Source of the DNA: Gracilaria domingensis
Taxonomy: Eukaryota; Rhodophyta; Florideophyceae; Gracilariales; Gracilariaceae
Assembly (NCBI GenBank): GCA_022539475.1
Contig: VCMS01000159.1
Span: 62,001-126,000 of the forward strand
Reading direction: 5' to 3'
DNA: 64,000 nt
Shown: positions 10,309 to 21,425 of the stretch, piece after piece
Numbering within the stretch: position 1 is the first letter of the stretch
Layout of the letters: every line of letters begins with the position of its first letter
The notes under the pieces: model-generated
Databases searched by the model: none
Told to the model about the DNA's origin: nothing
What the model saw: the letters and a program-made list of their open reading frames with translations, nothing else
Position numbers and translations under genes: made by a program

Positions 10309-12162
10309 ATGAGCGGTACCAACTCCTCGGTTTCTATACCTCGCAAGCGCGATACACACTCAAGCGAACAGAGTATTCAAGTATCCGAACTCGATCACAG
10401 TACATCATCTGTCATTCCGATGAACCCGAATCAGTTTCCTCATCACCCGACGGGTCAGGCGAGCGCGTCGAACTACCCTCAGCCGGGTTCTGCGACGGCT
10501 CCACTGCCTCAGTCTCAACCGATGGTCCCGGTGAACGTTCCGTTATGGAATTCAGCGCAAGCGATGCCGCTGATGGCGAACCAAGCTGGTTGGATATCGA
10601 AGGAATCTCTCGCAGTACGCGATCCACTCCGTGATGGGTTTGCGTTCAGCCGTGCACCGTGGTTTCATCCGGTAGCTGTTAACGATGACACTCTCCTGGA
10701 GTCGTATGCCGAAAACGGCTTCCTACCGGGCGGTCTGCCGTTAGCGGTAGTGCAATCCCCAGAATGGAAAGTTCGTATAGCGATCGACCCGATGCTCCTC
10801 CGGTACGATACCCGCGAGGGTGAGAATCTGAACACCGCGCGCGCGGAACACGCGAAGTTGGCGTACAAGAGACTCAGTCGAGTGCACCTCGAGCACCTGG
10901 TTCCACCGTCATATGGGTTCGATACTCCGTTCTACCGTACTTTCGGTGAAGTCCGATATGGAGACAACTTGGCGACGTTCGACCATGCGCGGTACGCTGG
11001 CGATGGCCCGACCACATCGAGGTTGATGTTGTGCTGGAATCGGCCCATACTCCGAGCGGAGTTCCGTTATCTTCGCAAGAACGCTTCCCAGGGTGGGTTC
11101 GTCAACCGCATTCGGTTTGAGCGGAAAGCTCGTTCCCGTCATGGGTATCTGATTCCGTACCCGAATATCGAGACCGAGAGGTACAGACCGCAGGCCTTTG
11201 TTGGACGGTTCCCTCCTCTACCAGATTGGTGGCGTGATGTGGAGGTACCCAAAGGGTGTTTTGCAGAACTGCCTCCGTGCTTGAGTTACATCGGCTCCCG
11301 ATTGATCAGCGATCCGCGTTCAGGATGGTGGGGTCTGGTAGCCGGCGAGTGGGCGGCACGCGTAGCAGCGTTTCTCCTCTGGGAGGCTTACGACAACTAC
11401 CGTGTTTGGTATATTCCGCCGATGCTTCGCAACATTATCCGCTCGCTGGATTTGCACACTCCCTTGGGGTCCGAAGAGAACGTGGATGAGATCCATTACA
11501 TCTTGGATGTTATCGATGGAGTCGATTGGGAAACGGTGCCCCGTTCGCAGCGTGGGAAAGGTCCTCGTCGTCACTACGACCGCTCACCCGGTAGGAGACA
11601 TCCCACCGCAGGAGATTTCGTGTATTACGACCCATGGGAGGGTACGATGACAACTAGCGCATATGCCGAGTGGGCAGCGAACCAGCCACGGTCGATTCCA
11701 GACAGTCACCCCGTTGGGTTCATGTTCAGTGACAACTGGGTCGCCCCAGTAGATCTGGATGATCCGAACATGGATACCGGTGGAGAGGCGGCGGGAGCAC
11801 TCGTCGAGATGGACCAGGAGTTGGTGAACGACCTACCGGCGGCGAATCAGGTGTTGCACGCCAGCGGCGGGGTACCCCAGGCTCCTGTGGGTTGGAATGT
11901 TCCGACTCAAGCGAGTGTTCCGGTGGTGGGTCCGGCCCCTGTAGCGGCTACCGTTCCTTCGGTCCTTCCGGCCCCGACAGCTCCGGTCGCTCCGGGAGAT
12001 TCTCCGGCGAACATCGCGATGTTGCGCGCCAGTCTCCAGAACGCTGGAATTATCGTGCCCGATCATCTCACCACTATGGCAGGGATACTGGCTTACGCCG
12101 TTCCGCACCCTTCGCAGGGTCCCTCCGGTAGCGGCGGTGCCGGTCCCTCATCGGGGGTGTAA
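10309..12162 (+). CDS. Antisense gene of the Gypsy element, unknown function
   Basis: An open frame of 617 residues on the strand opposite gag-pol, starting at the ATG MSGTNSSVSIPRKRD, 79 bp inside the left LTR. I recognise no domain. The first 100 residues are Ser/Pro/Gln-rich and look disordered. Residues of about 110-430 look folded and rich in aromatic residues (PDWWRDVEVPKGCF, GWWGLVAGEWAARVAAFLLW, YRVWYIPPMLRNIIRSLDLH). The tail is Pro/Ala/Val-rich (VPVVGPAPVAATVPSVLPAP) and ends GSGGAGPSSGV. No signal peptide or membrane helix is evident. Its position next to the 3' LTR suggests transcription from that LTR toward the element interior, converging on the gag-pol transcript. The same gene lies in copy 2. 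It could be a structural or regulatory accessory protein; that is speculation. Confidence 0.8.
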   Translation: MSGTNSSVSIPRKRDTHSSEQSIQVSELDHSTSSVIPMNPNQFPHHPTGQASASNYPQPGSATAPLPQSQPMVPVNVPLWNSAQAMPLMANQAGWISKESLAVRDPLRDGFAFSRAPWFHPVAVNDDTLLESYAENGFLPGGLPLAVVQSPEWKVRIAIDPMLLRYDTREGENLNTARAEHAKLAYKRLSRVHLEHLVPPSYGFDTPFYRTFGEVRYGDNLATFDHARYAGDGPTTSRLMLCWNRPILRAEFRYLRKNASQGGFVNRIRFERKARSRHGYLIPYPNIETERYRPQAFVGRFPPLPDWWRDVEVPKGCFAELPPCLSYIGSRLISDPRSGWWGLVAGEWAARVAAFLLWEAYDNYRVWYIPPMLRNIIRSLDLHTPLGSEENVDEIHYILDVIDGVDWETVPRSQRGKGPRRHYDRSPGRRHPTAGDFVYYDPWEGTMTTSAYAEWAANQPRSIPDSHPVGFMFSDNWVAPVDLDDPNMDTGGEAAGALVEMDQELVNDLPAANQVLHASGGVPQAPVGWNVPTQASVPVVGPAPVAATVPSVLPAPTAPVAPGDSPANIAMLRASLQNAGIIVPDHLTTMAGILAYAVPHPSQGPSGSGGAGPSSGV

Positions 12163-12531
12163 GATGACCAGCAGGGCTGGAGGACTTGGTCCTTAGTATA
12201 AGATAGAAACAGTAAAACCATCTAGTGGTAACTTTCCCTTCACCCTTTTGCCTGTTCTCCACGAACTTGATCGATCTTCGATTACTTCTTCACTCACACT
12301 GTGTTCAAGTGTACTTCACTTCTTTGGTGCTTCTTCTACTCTAACCGTTTTAAATCGGTACAACCGGCATTTCGGTATGCTCTTCTTTCTTTCTTCTCAC
12401 TTCCTCTAGTTAAGTCTTCACCGCTTCATTGGTCTTCTTCCTTCATTCATCCCCACACAGAAGGGGTCAACTCTCCATTCTGAGTCTTTCGCATCGCGGT
12501 ATAGTTGAAAGCTCCTCACCGGGAACGGTTC
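12163..12531. other. Convergent spacer inside Gypsy copy 1
   Basis: This lies between the stop of the antisense gene and the end of the chromodomain frame. It is pyrimidine-rich on the plus strand (runs of CTTCTT) with no recognised gene. It is presumably the overlap zone for the 3' ends of the two opposing transcripts. Confidence 0.55.
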
Positions 12532-12885
12532 TTATCCCACCTGGGCTTGGTCCAGGTTGGACGGCAAGGCTGACCGAGTGCGACGGTGGTATGAAACGAT
12601 CTTCGACCTAGGTAGGTGCTCGACCGGCTCCATGGTGTCCTCCTCGGCGGAGTAGCCATACCATCGCACTTGGTACAGTACCGTCCCATTGGGGTCTACA
12701 ACATGACGTACGATACGTTCGATCACGTATTCCTGCGGGTACACCTCGGTGTTTGACTGCTCTCCTTCACCCATTGTGGTTCCGTACCTTCGAGGGTGGC
12801 GAGGTGGTGGCCGGCTAACCTCTAGAGGGGTTCCTCTTGGACTTAACCAGTCACGACTCACTAGGAGTTCCTCGCTGCACGACAA
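12532..12885 (-). CDS. Chromodomain frame of Gypsy copy 1
   Basis: The frame contains EYVIERIVRHVVDPNGTVLY and QVRWYGYSAEEDTMEPVEHL, a textbook chromodomain (aromatic cage Y/W/Y, then the W/Y-G-Y and EPVEHL ending). In chromoviruses this domain ends the integrase and steers integration to modified histones. Here it lies roughly 0.6 kb beyond the end of the long pol frame, in a separate frame. The open stretch has no ATG at its head; the first ATG (12774) is just before the chromodomain. The arrangement is the same in copy 2, so it may be reached by splicing or as a separate product. Confidence 0.8.
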   Translation of the reverse strand: MSCSEELLVSRDWLSPRGTPLEVSRPPPRHPRRYGTTMGEGEQSNTEVYPQEYVIERIVRHVVDPNGTVLYQVRWYGYSAEEDTMEPVEHLPRSKIVSYHRRTRSALPSNLDQAQVG

Positions 12886-13803
12886 CTACAACTTACGCCA
12901 GGAGCGTCCAATCTTCAACCTGAAAGGTTCTTCTTGAAATACTCTCCTTCTTGAGTCTGACGAGCTTCGGCTCGTTTTGGTTGAGCTTCCGACCGTCCAA
13001 CGGTAGCTTCGGGATTCTGAGCTCCCTCTTGCTATCCAGAAGGATCGTCCGTGCGACGGAGAACGGGCAGGGTTTCGCTCGTGCGCCATGGAGGCGGATT
13101 GACCAATCACGGTGCATATCGCGGCCTTCTGGTTGGCCAGGCGGTGGCACGTGTGAGCCACGCGTTACCCTAACAGGTGTCCGTTCGCCTACGGTTGGCG
13201 ACCGTACATCGCGCACCGTGCACGTGTGGTACTCGCGCACGCGACTTACTGTCAGCAGTTCCCCGCGTCGGCGGTGCTCTCCGTACGTCACCACGTCACA
13301 CAACGTGTTACTCTCCACTTGGGTGTGTCATGAGTCTTCTGCCACGCGGCGTGGGTGCACCATCGACGGTTTCCAAACTCGTACTTCGTACTTCACCTTT
13401 CCAAGGTTGTTTTCCCAAATAATACGCGGGTAAGTACGACTTCTCGTTTCCTCAAACCACGGCGTGGTTAACACCGGTCGGTAACATTGAGCTGATCTAC
13501 CGCTTGCGGCTCTGCGTTCTCCGGGAAGCCCGGGTCTACAGATACTGTCTTCTCCGCTCTGCGGGTGGTGACCTCACTCAGTTGTGGTGTTCCCGACGGG
13601 GTTACGTTATCCACAGCGGTGTGTACCCCTTGGGTGGGTCGTGTCGTTTCCAGCGCATTGCTCAACGAACTCGACGGAGTATCACCACGAGGTACAGCGC
13701 CTCGGCGCACCACAACGCTATCGGTAGAGACCGCGAGATTGGTGGCGGTACCTTGCGACACAGTGTGACCGTGCGACGCCGGTGTAACGGGTTCCGTACT
13801 TTC

Positions 13804-13817
13804 CTCCCCCTCCTTAG
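13804..13817 (-). other. Internal exact copy of the polypurine tract (a)
   Basis: The 14 bases CTCCCCCTCCTTAG (plus strand) are identical to the 3' polypurine tract core. Here they encode KEGE in the disordered tail after integrase. The same 14 bases occur in copy 2 at 24881-24894. Confidence 0.75.
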
Positions 13818-16800
13818 GCGGTGGCACGGGAGCCACGACGTCCGGTGGGGGGTCAACTCTAGTTGAGTTTTCCTCTTCGTCTCCCGCAACGGGTTGTGCT
13901 ACCCGCGTGGGTGATTCTGACTTCGGTAGATCCGATAAGCCGCGATCAGGGCGGAGAGTCGCAGGGCGCGAAGATACGACCTGTTCGTCCCCTGTGGCTT
14001 CACCCAGTTGGGTGTTAACGTGAACGTAGGGTGGTGGTGCCAGCGCGACACGGTCTAACGATATCCGTTCGTGGAGATTATTGATATCCAATACTACGGT
14101 ATCGTCCGTGACGGAAATAACCTTGTAGGGTCCTTCCGCGATAGGCGAGAGCTTGTGGCGGCGTTCCTTCTCCGGATTATAGTATTCTTTGCGGAGAAAT
14201 ACCATATCGTCTGGTTTGACCTTTGGTAATGGGGTCTTAACCTTCGCATCGAAGTTGCGCTTATAAGCGGCCTGCGCCTTATCCATCGCTGTGCGAGCGA
14301 CCGGTACCATTTTGGTTAACCAATCCTTCCAAGCGTTCCTGTATAACCCAACAGACGGGTACGTAGAAAGCGTTTCTTGAGCCTCGATTGCAACCGGTGG
14401 CGGTACTCTTGACAATACCAACTCAAAAGGTGCTAGCTTCGTTACCCGGTGGACTTGGGTGTTGTACGCATACGTAATAGCGTCCGTATACAAATCCCAA
14501 TCCTTAGGATGATCTGCCACATAAGATCTTAATGCATTCAGCATGGTACGGTTAAATCGTTCTACCTGACCATTTGTTTGGGGGTGGTAGGTGGTCGTAA
14601 ATAGATTCTTGACACTCAAGATCCGACAGACGTCCTGGAAAAACTTCGACGTGAACTGTGAACCGTTATCTGATAATAGATGAACCGGTGGACCGTACAC
14701 AAAGACCCAGTGGGTGACAAAAGCTTGTGCAACCACGGTGGCCGTAATCCGTTTCAGCGGGACTGTCCGTACCAACTTAGAGAACCGATCGGTGATAACC
14801 AGAAGGTATCGATTACCTCTTGCGGTTCTGATCAATTCACCTAAGATATCGATAGCGATAAACTCCAAAGGAGACCGTGCTGGGAACAGCGTTAACTTCT
14901 TCGAGTACTTACGAAGTTTCACGTTATTCTTAGCGCACTCGGTGCAAGAGCGTCGTACTGCGTAGCAGTCCAATGCCATTGACGGCCAGTAAAAATCCCT
15001 ACGCAGGGTCAAGTATAGTTTTCGACCTCCTGGGTGGGCTCCTACCTTCACATAGTGTGTCATTACCAACACACGGTTTTGCAGCGAGTATGGGACCACA
15101 ATTTGGGTATACGCTTCGACCAACCTAACCAGGTACCCCTGATCGTTAACCTGAAAAGGTATACGATCTCCTCCATTGAGACGAGCGCGAATTCGCGTAC
15201 AAAACTCATCCGTTTGCTGTTCTCGGATCATCTCCTCGGGAGTGATGGGTACAAAAGATCCGGTCAAGGGATCCAACTTCTCAGAAGTGAGCAGGATGTC
15301 GTCACAGATGTCATCCGACAAAGATTCGACCCAACCTGCTTGTTCTTCCACCATAAAGCATGGTATGTCCAAATCGTCAACTGGTGCCGCTTCTGCATCT
15401 GTCCCCAAGCGGGAGAGTGCATCTGCCTGCAGATTCAACGTTCCTTTTTTGTACGTAACTGTGAAATCGAACTCCGATAACCTCAAGCGCCAACGCGTCA
15501 AGCGTCCTGATGGTTCCGAGATTTCCATGAGCCATCGGAGAGATGAGTGGTCCGTATGTACCGTAAAATGGTTGCCCATAAGATATGGTCTCAGTGTAGT
15601 TAGAGCCCATACAACGGCTAAGCACTCTTTCTCCGAAACTGAGTAGTTACGTTCGTGTACGTTCAAGGATCGCGACCAGTATCCAATTGGATGTCTCACG
15701 CCGTCTTCCGTGACCTGAAACAGGGCGCAACCAACCTGGTGTGCACTGGCGTCAGTGTCTACTTCGAATGGAAGTCCTAGCTTAGGCAAAGCCAAGATTG
15801 GCGGTGACGTTACTGCGTCAATTAATGCCGAAAAAGCAGACGCTTCCGCGTCGCCTAGGGGTTCCAGTTGAACTCGTTGACCTTTTCTCAAAAGGTGGTT
15901 AAGGGGGGTCGCAATATCTGCGAAGTTCGGGACAAAACGCCGATATACATTACAAAGACCCAGAAAACTGCGGAGTTCCGTTTGTGTCGTAGGGTGTTTC
16001 GCTTCCTTCAGCGACTTCACGCGAACTGCGTCAACTGAGAGCTGTCCAGGTCGAATGATATGCCCTAGGTATTTGACAGAATCTGTGAAGAACTCGCACT
16101 TCTTGAGTTTCAGCGTAATGCCCGCGTCCCTGAGGACTCTCATGACGTCCCGGACGTGTGTTAAGTGGTCATCAAGGTTATCGGAGAACACGATGATATC
16201 GTCAAGATACACCAAGCAGGTCTTCCACTTGAATCGAGCCAAGAGGATATCGATAGCACGTTGAAACGTAGCCGGCGCGTTGGTTAATCCGAACGGCATT
16301 CGTTTAAACCGGTACAAACCTTGGTGGCACACAAAAGCAGTTTTGTCCTTATCCTTTTCACGGATCGGAACTTGCCAGTATCCCCAATTGGCATCCAAGG
16401 CGGTGAACACTGTAGCACTCCCAAGCGAGTCAATGTATTCGTCCATCCTGGGTATGGATAAACGTCTTTGACGGTGACCGAATTTAGACGACGGTAATCA
16501 ATACAGAATCGCCACGATCCGTCCGCTTTTGGAACTAGCACCACGGGTGAGGCCCAAGCGGATTGAGCCGCCTCTATGACGCCAGCGCGTAACATCTTCT
16601 CAACCTGAGATTGCTCTTCTTCCCTAGCTTTGGGACCAGCCCGGTATGGGTGTTGGAAATGGGGCTAGTACCTGGAAGTAGGTCAATACGGTGTTCCGTG
16701 ATTCCAATTGTCCCGAGGGATCCATCCCACATGGGTGTGAACTCCCTCAACATTTCTCTTAGCTTACCTCTATGAGATTCAGGTACATGATTAAAATTCA

Positions 16801-16933
16801 ACTGTTCCAGTTCCTTGACAGGGTCTGTATCTTCCGTTCCTGGTGGCAACGCTTTACCCTCGGTGGGTGCCAGCGATTCGGTAACTTCGCTCGCCGGGGT
16901 AACCGATGCGGTAAACGCGGTTTCCGCTGATCC

Positions 16934-16947
16934 CTCCCCCTCCTTAG
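16934..16947 (-). other. Internal exact copy of the polypurine tract (b)
   Basis: The same 14 bases as the 3' tract, here encoding KEGE in the linker between protease and reverse transcriptase. The copy 2 counterpart is at 28009-28022. Confidence 0.75.
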
Positions 16948-17917
16948 CATCGGTTATACCGAGAACATCCGCAACGGGTATCTTCGTCGGTACGATAGCA
17001 GCAGGGTGTGGGAGAGTGGTACCAAGGATTTGGTTTTTAGCTAACCACTGTCGGGTTGTGCCAAAGTTGGCGACCAAAACTCTGAATGGTTTGTCGGGTT
17101 CCACCGAGATTACTCCGTTCGCCAAAGCGAGTTGCTTCTGATCATACAATGATGGCAATGGTTGTACCACACGTAGGCCAGACTGCTTAGTAGTTATGGT
17201 GACCCAAACTTGGGATTGCGCAGGGATTGCGATGGCATGAGCCACATGGAGCTTAGATGATACCGGGTCGACGGTTGGAACTTCCTGTGCAGCAGGGAGC
17301 GGGACGCGCTTGCGTGTAGCTCTCTTTAGCGGTTTCCTTACAATCGGTATTCGGAACCATCATCCATGGTAACAACTCGAGCTCGAGGTCGAATCGCTTC
17401 AACAAAACGATCACAAAAGTCACAACCGAGTATCACCGGTGCGGCAATGCTTTTGCAAACCATGAAATCCACTTTAACCATACAGGTTCCTAATCGTACC
17501 ATGAGAGGTATGTACCCAAGAGTACGCAACGGGTTATTGTTGGCATCCGCGATATCCAAACCTGGACCATGACGAATTTCATCCCGTAGCGCGGGTGGCA
17601 CCAACTCAAGGTGAATCAGGTTCGGTGCAGCTCCTGTATCCAACACAGACAACTGTCGAACCATGAACTGGTTAGACAAGCCAAGATCGGCATAAACTTT
17701 GTAGTTTCTCTTGGCCATCACAAGAACTCTTTCCGGAATACGGAGATTACGGGACCGTATCCACGGACGACGTAGAACCGAAAGGTGTTCTGAGCTCACG
17801 TCAGTTTAGCCGCTATCCTTGAAAGGATTCTAACAGCTGGGGAGCGAAGCTGTGACGCCTCGGGCGCCTTTAACTTCGGCTCGGAAGGCGCCCCTCCCGT
17901 AGGGGAAACTCCCGAAG

Positions 17918-19468
17918 TCAGTTTTTCTGAACGGGGCTCACCGAATTCGGTGCGTGAACTCCGTTCGGGGGGCCTAACTGAACCCCATGCGTGGGTACTT
18001 CGCCTTGAACCTGGTTCGAAGGTGCCTGTGCCGGAACGGAGGGCTGAGCATAGACCGGAACCGGTAATCCAAGTTCAGCTCTGGCCTTATCATATTCCTT
18101 TCGTGGAACAGATTCCTTTTCCTCGGGCGTGAGGGCGTCGTAATACGCAATAATTTTCGGCCTGTGCGACGGCGGAAATACGCACTGCGTCGATACGTGA
18201 CCTGGAAGGTAGCACTGTAACATATGACCGAGGCCGGTTTGTCGCGAGGGCGATTGTCCACTCGACGTTGTGGTGCTGTGTCCTTCCACCCTGGACGGTT
18301 CAGACGCGACGAATTGTTAGCGTAAGGCAGCGGGGCTGCAGGCACCCGGACACCTTGGGCATACAATGCGGGGTCTTCTTCCGTGCTCGGAATCGAGGTT
18401 GACGGCAGGTCCGTAGATCCGTAAGAATCGGGGTTACTTCCGATGAAGTGGACGTTATCAGCGTCACCGACAGCGGTTTCACGTCGCAAAACCGACATCG
18501 ATGGTGACGAACTCTCCGCGAGTAGCGCTTTCGAGCGGCGCTGCCCCGGGTTGCGGGCTCGATACGTCTCTCCTTCCGCCTGGGCGTAATTAACCAACTC
18601 TAGGTACGTCATTCGGCGTTTTTCCTCGCGTCGCGGAGCGACCAACGACCGAAATGGTGGGGTCCAAACCATCAACAAACATGGTACACCGCTCCTGTGC
18701 GGAATACACATTACCACATCGGTGAAACGCTTTGTTCAACCGCGTTGAATAAACCGTTTCAGATTCTCCACTCTTCTGTCTAGTGTCGCGAACAGCAAGA
18801 GTAGCGCTGTAAATCGCGTTGGGAAGTCGCGTACGACCTGAGAAGGTAGTTCACGGCTTCCGCCAACACGTGACTCCTCCTTCCGAGGCTCTCGAGGTTC
18901 TCGAACTGAGTTGTACTGATCTTCCGCAGTCCCTGTTAGGAAGTACGGCAGTGCCACATATGCCTGTGCTTCACTCATACCGAGTATATCGGCCTCCTGG
19001 ACGAACCTGGCAAGGAAATCCAAGACAAGGATAGGATTCTGTCCCCGAGAACTTCTTGTTTCAAGGGAACATTCAACCTTCGAATAGCCTTCCACCTTAC
19101 CGGTTCCTCGCAGGAGCGATTCGAAAAGTAACACCTCCAACCGATAATAGCGGTCGACAACACTGTTTGTGTAGAGCGGGTCCGTCGGCTTTACCTTTGA
19201 GTCCCAAGTGGCGCCCGTCACTTCACGGCTGATATCTCGATCACTGCCTGAGTAGATGCGCGCTTTCGACCGTGTCGAACGTGACCTATGACGGTTGTCA
19301 TTCACTATCGATTGAATCTGACGAACTTCTTCAGTCATGCCGCTCGTCCAGAGCGCGGATGAATCCGAAATCATAGTGAACTCGTTTTTGGGTGTCGACG
19401 TTTCTGTTCACCGCAACGATGGTCTTCATCCGCAGATGGATTCCTTGGTGAGGAAACCTGTGCGTCCA
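17918..19468 (-). pseudogene. gag of Gypsy copy 1, interrupted and cut by gap
   Basis: This matches the 3' three-quarters of the copy 2 gag: the capsid-like region (DILGMSEAQAYVALPYFLTG) and the C-terminal nucleocapsid part ending NSVSPVQKN. The N-terminal coiled-coil part lies in the N gap. There are about three or more interruptions, clustered toward the gap. Confidence 0.85.
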
Positions 19469-20141
19469 NNNNNNNNNNNNNNNNNNNNNNNNNNNNNNNN
19501 NNNNNNNNNNNNNNNNNNNNNNNNNNNNNNNNNNNNNNNNNNNNNNNNNNNNNNNNNNNNNNNNNNNNNNNNNNNNNNNNNNNNNNNNNNNNNNNNNNNN
19601 NNNNNNNNNNNNNNNNNNNNNNNNNNNNNNNNNNNNNNNNNNNNNNNNNNNNNNNNNNNNNNNNNNNNNNNNNNNNNNNNNNNNNNNNNNNNNNNNNNNN
19701 NNNNNNNNNNNNNNNNNNNNNNNNNNNNNNNNNNNNNNNNNNNNNNNNNNNNNNNNNNNNNNNNNNNNNNNNNNNNNNNNNNNNNNNNNNNNNNNNNNNN
19801 NNNNNNNNNNNNNNNNNNNNNNNNNNNNNNNNNNNNNNNNNNNNNNNNNNNNNNNNNNNNNNNNNNNNNNNNNNNNNNNNNNNNNNNNNNNNNNNNNNNN
19901 NNNNNNNNNNNNNNNNNNNNNNNNNNNNNNNNNNNNNNNNNNNNNNNNNNNNNNNNNNNNNNNNNNNNNNNNNNNNNNNNNNNNNNNNNNNNNNNNNNNN
20001 NNNNNNNNNNNNNNNNNNNNNNNNNNNNNNNNNNNNNNNNNNNNNNNNNNNNNNNNNNNNNNNNNNNNNNNNNNNNNNNNNNNNNNNNNNNNNNNNNNNN
20101 NNNNNNNNNNNNNNNNNNNNNNNNNNNNNNNNNNNNNNNNN
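19469..20141. other. Assembly gap (673 N)
   Basis: All bases are N. By comparison with copy 2, roughly 590 bases of gag, 175 bases of leader and a 960-bp LTR should follow before element 1 ends. That is more than the gap holds, so the gap length is probably nominal. Confidence 0.97.
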
Positions 20142-20308
20142 CAGTATACTGGTAGAAAGCGGGAAACCAGTACTTGCTTCCTGGCGCTCTAGCTCCACCC
20201 TTATCGGAAGCGAATATACTCTAACACATTCCCTGCGCAACGTGCGAATCTTACGCATTCAAGACTTAAAGATCCAAGATGATCTTGGAACAGAAAGTTA
20301 GCGAAAGC
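20142..20308. other. Short flank between gap and Gypsy copy 2
   Basis: 167 bp that do not match the leader next to the right LTR of copy 2, so this is not the inner edge of copy 1. Its last five bases AAAGC are the left target-site duplication of copy 2. Confidence 0.7.
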
Positions 20309-21348
20309 TGTGGGGGCAAACTCGGAAGAGTGAAACCCACCAGACTGTCCGAAGGTCCGCTCTCGTGAGAGATGGCAGACCAGTGACAGAGCCCTCTGTA
20401 CCACCGTAACTCGGTTGTAAGGCCGAAGTGGCAACTGGCTATACCTACAGAGGTGATAGGCCACGTGGTGAGGAAACGATGAGAAACTCCAAGAGATGGG
20501 GTGGTATCGGCAACGATGAAACACGACCAACGACAGGTGTAGCCCCGAGAGGGAAAGCAACAGAAAACAACAACCAAACAACACCCACACGCGACGGGTA
20601 GGGCCTCCTCGGCACTGTGCCCGGAGCGGGGCGAATCCTCCAACGTAATGCCATTGGGTTTCCGAAAACGGCAAAAACTCTATTACAGAGTCGCGATTCA
20701 CTTCGTAATCTTATCTATACCTCCTCGGTACGACGCCTCAGGCCCGACCATCAACGACCAGATTGTTTCCTCAAAGGTACCGAGAAGGTAGGACCAACCG
20801 TAACCAGAACGGCCTATTACCTGCAGTCGCAGATGCAACTACACACCACTCTGTAGACCGGTTGCGCCGCCAGCAAGCCAATCAACTCCGGTTGATTGTT
20901 AGCAGTCCCACATGCGCGAGAGCGCTACTCGACAAAGAGTTCACTTAGAAGGTGCCTCGGTTGACTTTAACAAAAAAACAATAAGGTGCTGCGCGACGAC
21001 GAGGTCGAGCATCAAACCTAAGTAGCGTCTAAAACTAACTATGTACCACGTGGTGCACACCCGCAGGGGGTCCGACACGTGCTCCGTACACGTGGCTAGC
21101 CCAGTGTCAGGCACCTCAGGTGCACTACCTATTGTCCCGTAATATGCACACACACGGTGGTGTAGTACACGCGTCCACTAGCGGTATTGGCCAGCATGGC
21201 AACCCTGATTACAGGTAACTGTGGGAAAGCATTCCAAAAGTAACCGCCAAATTGGGTCCAACTCATAACTCTTCGAGTGCATCTCGTATCACTCCCTGAG
21301 TATATGAGGCGCATCATCTGATAACCACGCAAAATGCGTTGCTCTACA
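20309..21348 (-). repeat. 3' LTR of Gypsy copy 2
   Basis: 1040 bp; the same start and end as the other LTRs. It is longer and noisier than its 960-bp partner because of many small length differences. A polypurine tract adjoins it at about 21349-21361. Confidence 0.9.
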
Positions 21349-21425
21349 TCTCCCTCCTTAGAGCCGAGGACGACTTCGAGGCTGAAGTTTTGTGCGAAAC
21401 GCAAGTACGTAAATACGTCACAATC

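Larger units (their letters stand above)
13468..17917 (-). pseudogene. pol of Gypsy copy 1 (PR-RT-RH-IN), interrupted
   Basis: In order on the minus strand: aspartic protease (VLDTGAAPNLIHLEL), a linker, reverse transcriptase (VLVPKADGSWRFCIDYR, then YLDDIIVFS), RNase H (VDTDASAHQVGCALF), the integrase zinc finger (HPGGRKLYLTL ... CTECAKNN), the integrase core (FIAIDILGEL, LSDNGSQFTS, HPQTNGQVERFN) and a GPY/F-like module (VFLRKEYYNP ... GPYKVISV). Motif order PR-RT-RH-IN and the sequences are those of Ty3/Gypsy. The RT-to-integrase part is one long frame; the whole gene has about three interruptions. A Pro/Thr/Ser-rich tail follows integrase. Confidence 0.92.
9256..19468 (-). mobile_element. 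Ty3/Gypsy chromovirus-like element, copy 1 (cut by gap)
   Basis: Read on the minus strand this element has gag, pol (protease, reverse transcriptase, RNase H, integrase), a chromodomain frame and the 3' LTR (9256-10229). An extra gene runs on the plus strand between the 3' LTR and the chromodomain. The 5' end, that is the rest of gag, the leader and the 5' LTR, would lie to the right but is lost in the N gap at 19469-20141. The 5 bp outside the left LTR are GAGTC; the partner duplication is not visible. gag and pol are interrupted in roughly five or six places, more often near the gap, where sequencing error is a likely cause. The antisense gene is whole. Near identity with copy 2 indicates a young family. 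Confidence 0.93.

Noticed and set aside
19337-20258. Open frames running through the N gap on both strands
   Set aside because: N bases hide stops; the flanks belong to gag on the left and an unrelated flank on the right.
20309-21348. This LTR as the missing right LTR of Gypsy copy 1
   Set aside because: The 167 bp to its left do not match the element leader, and AAAGC on its left pairs with AAAGC after 32268, so it belongs to copy 2.
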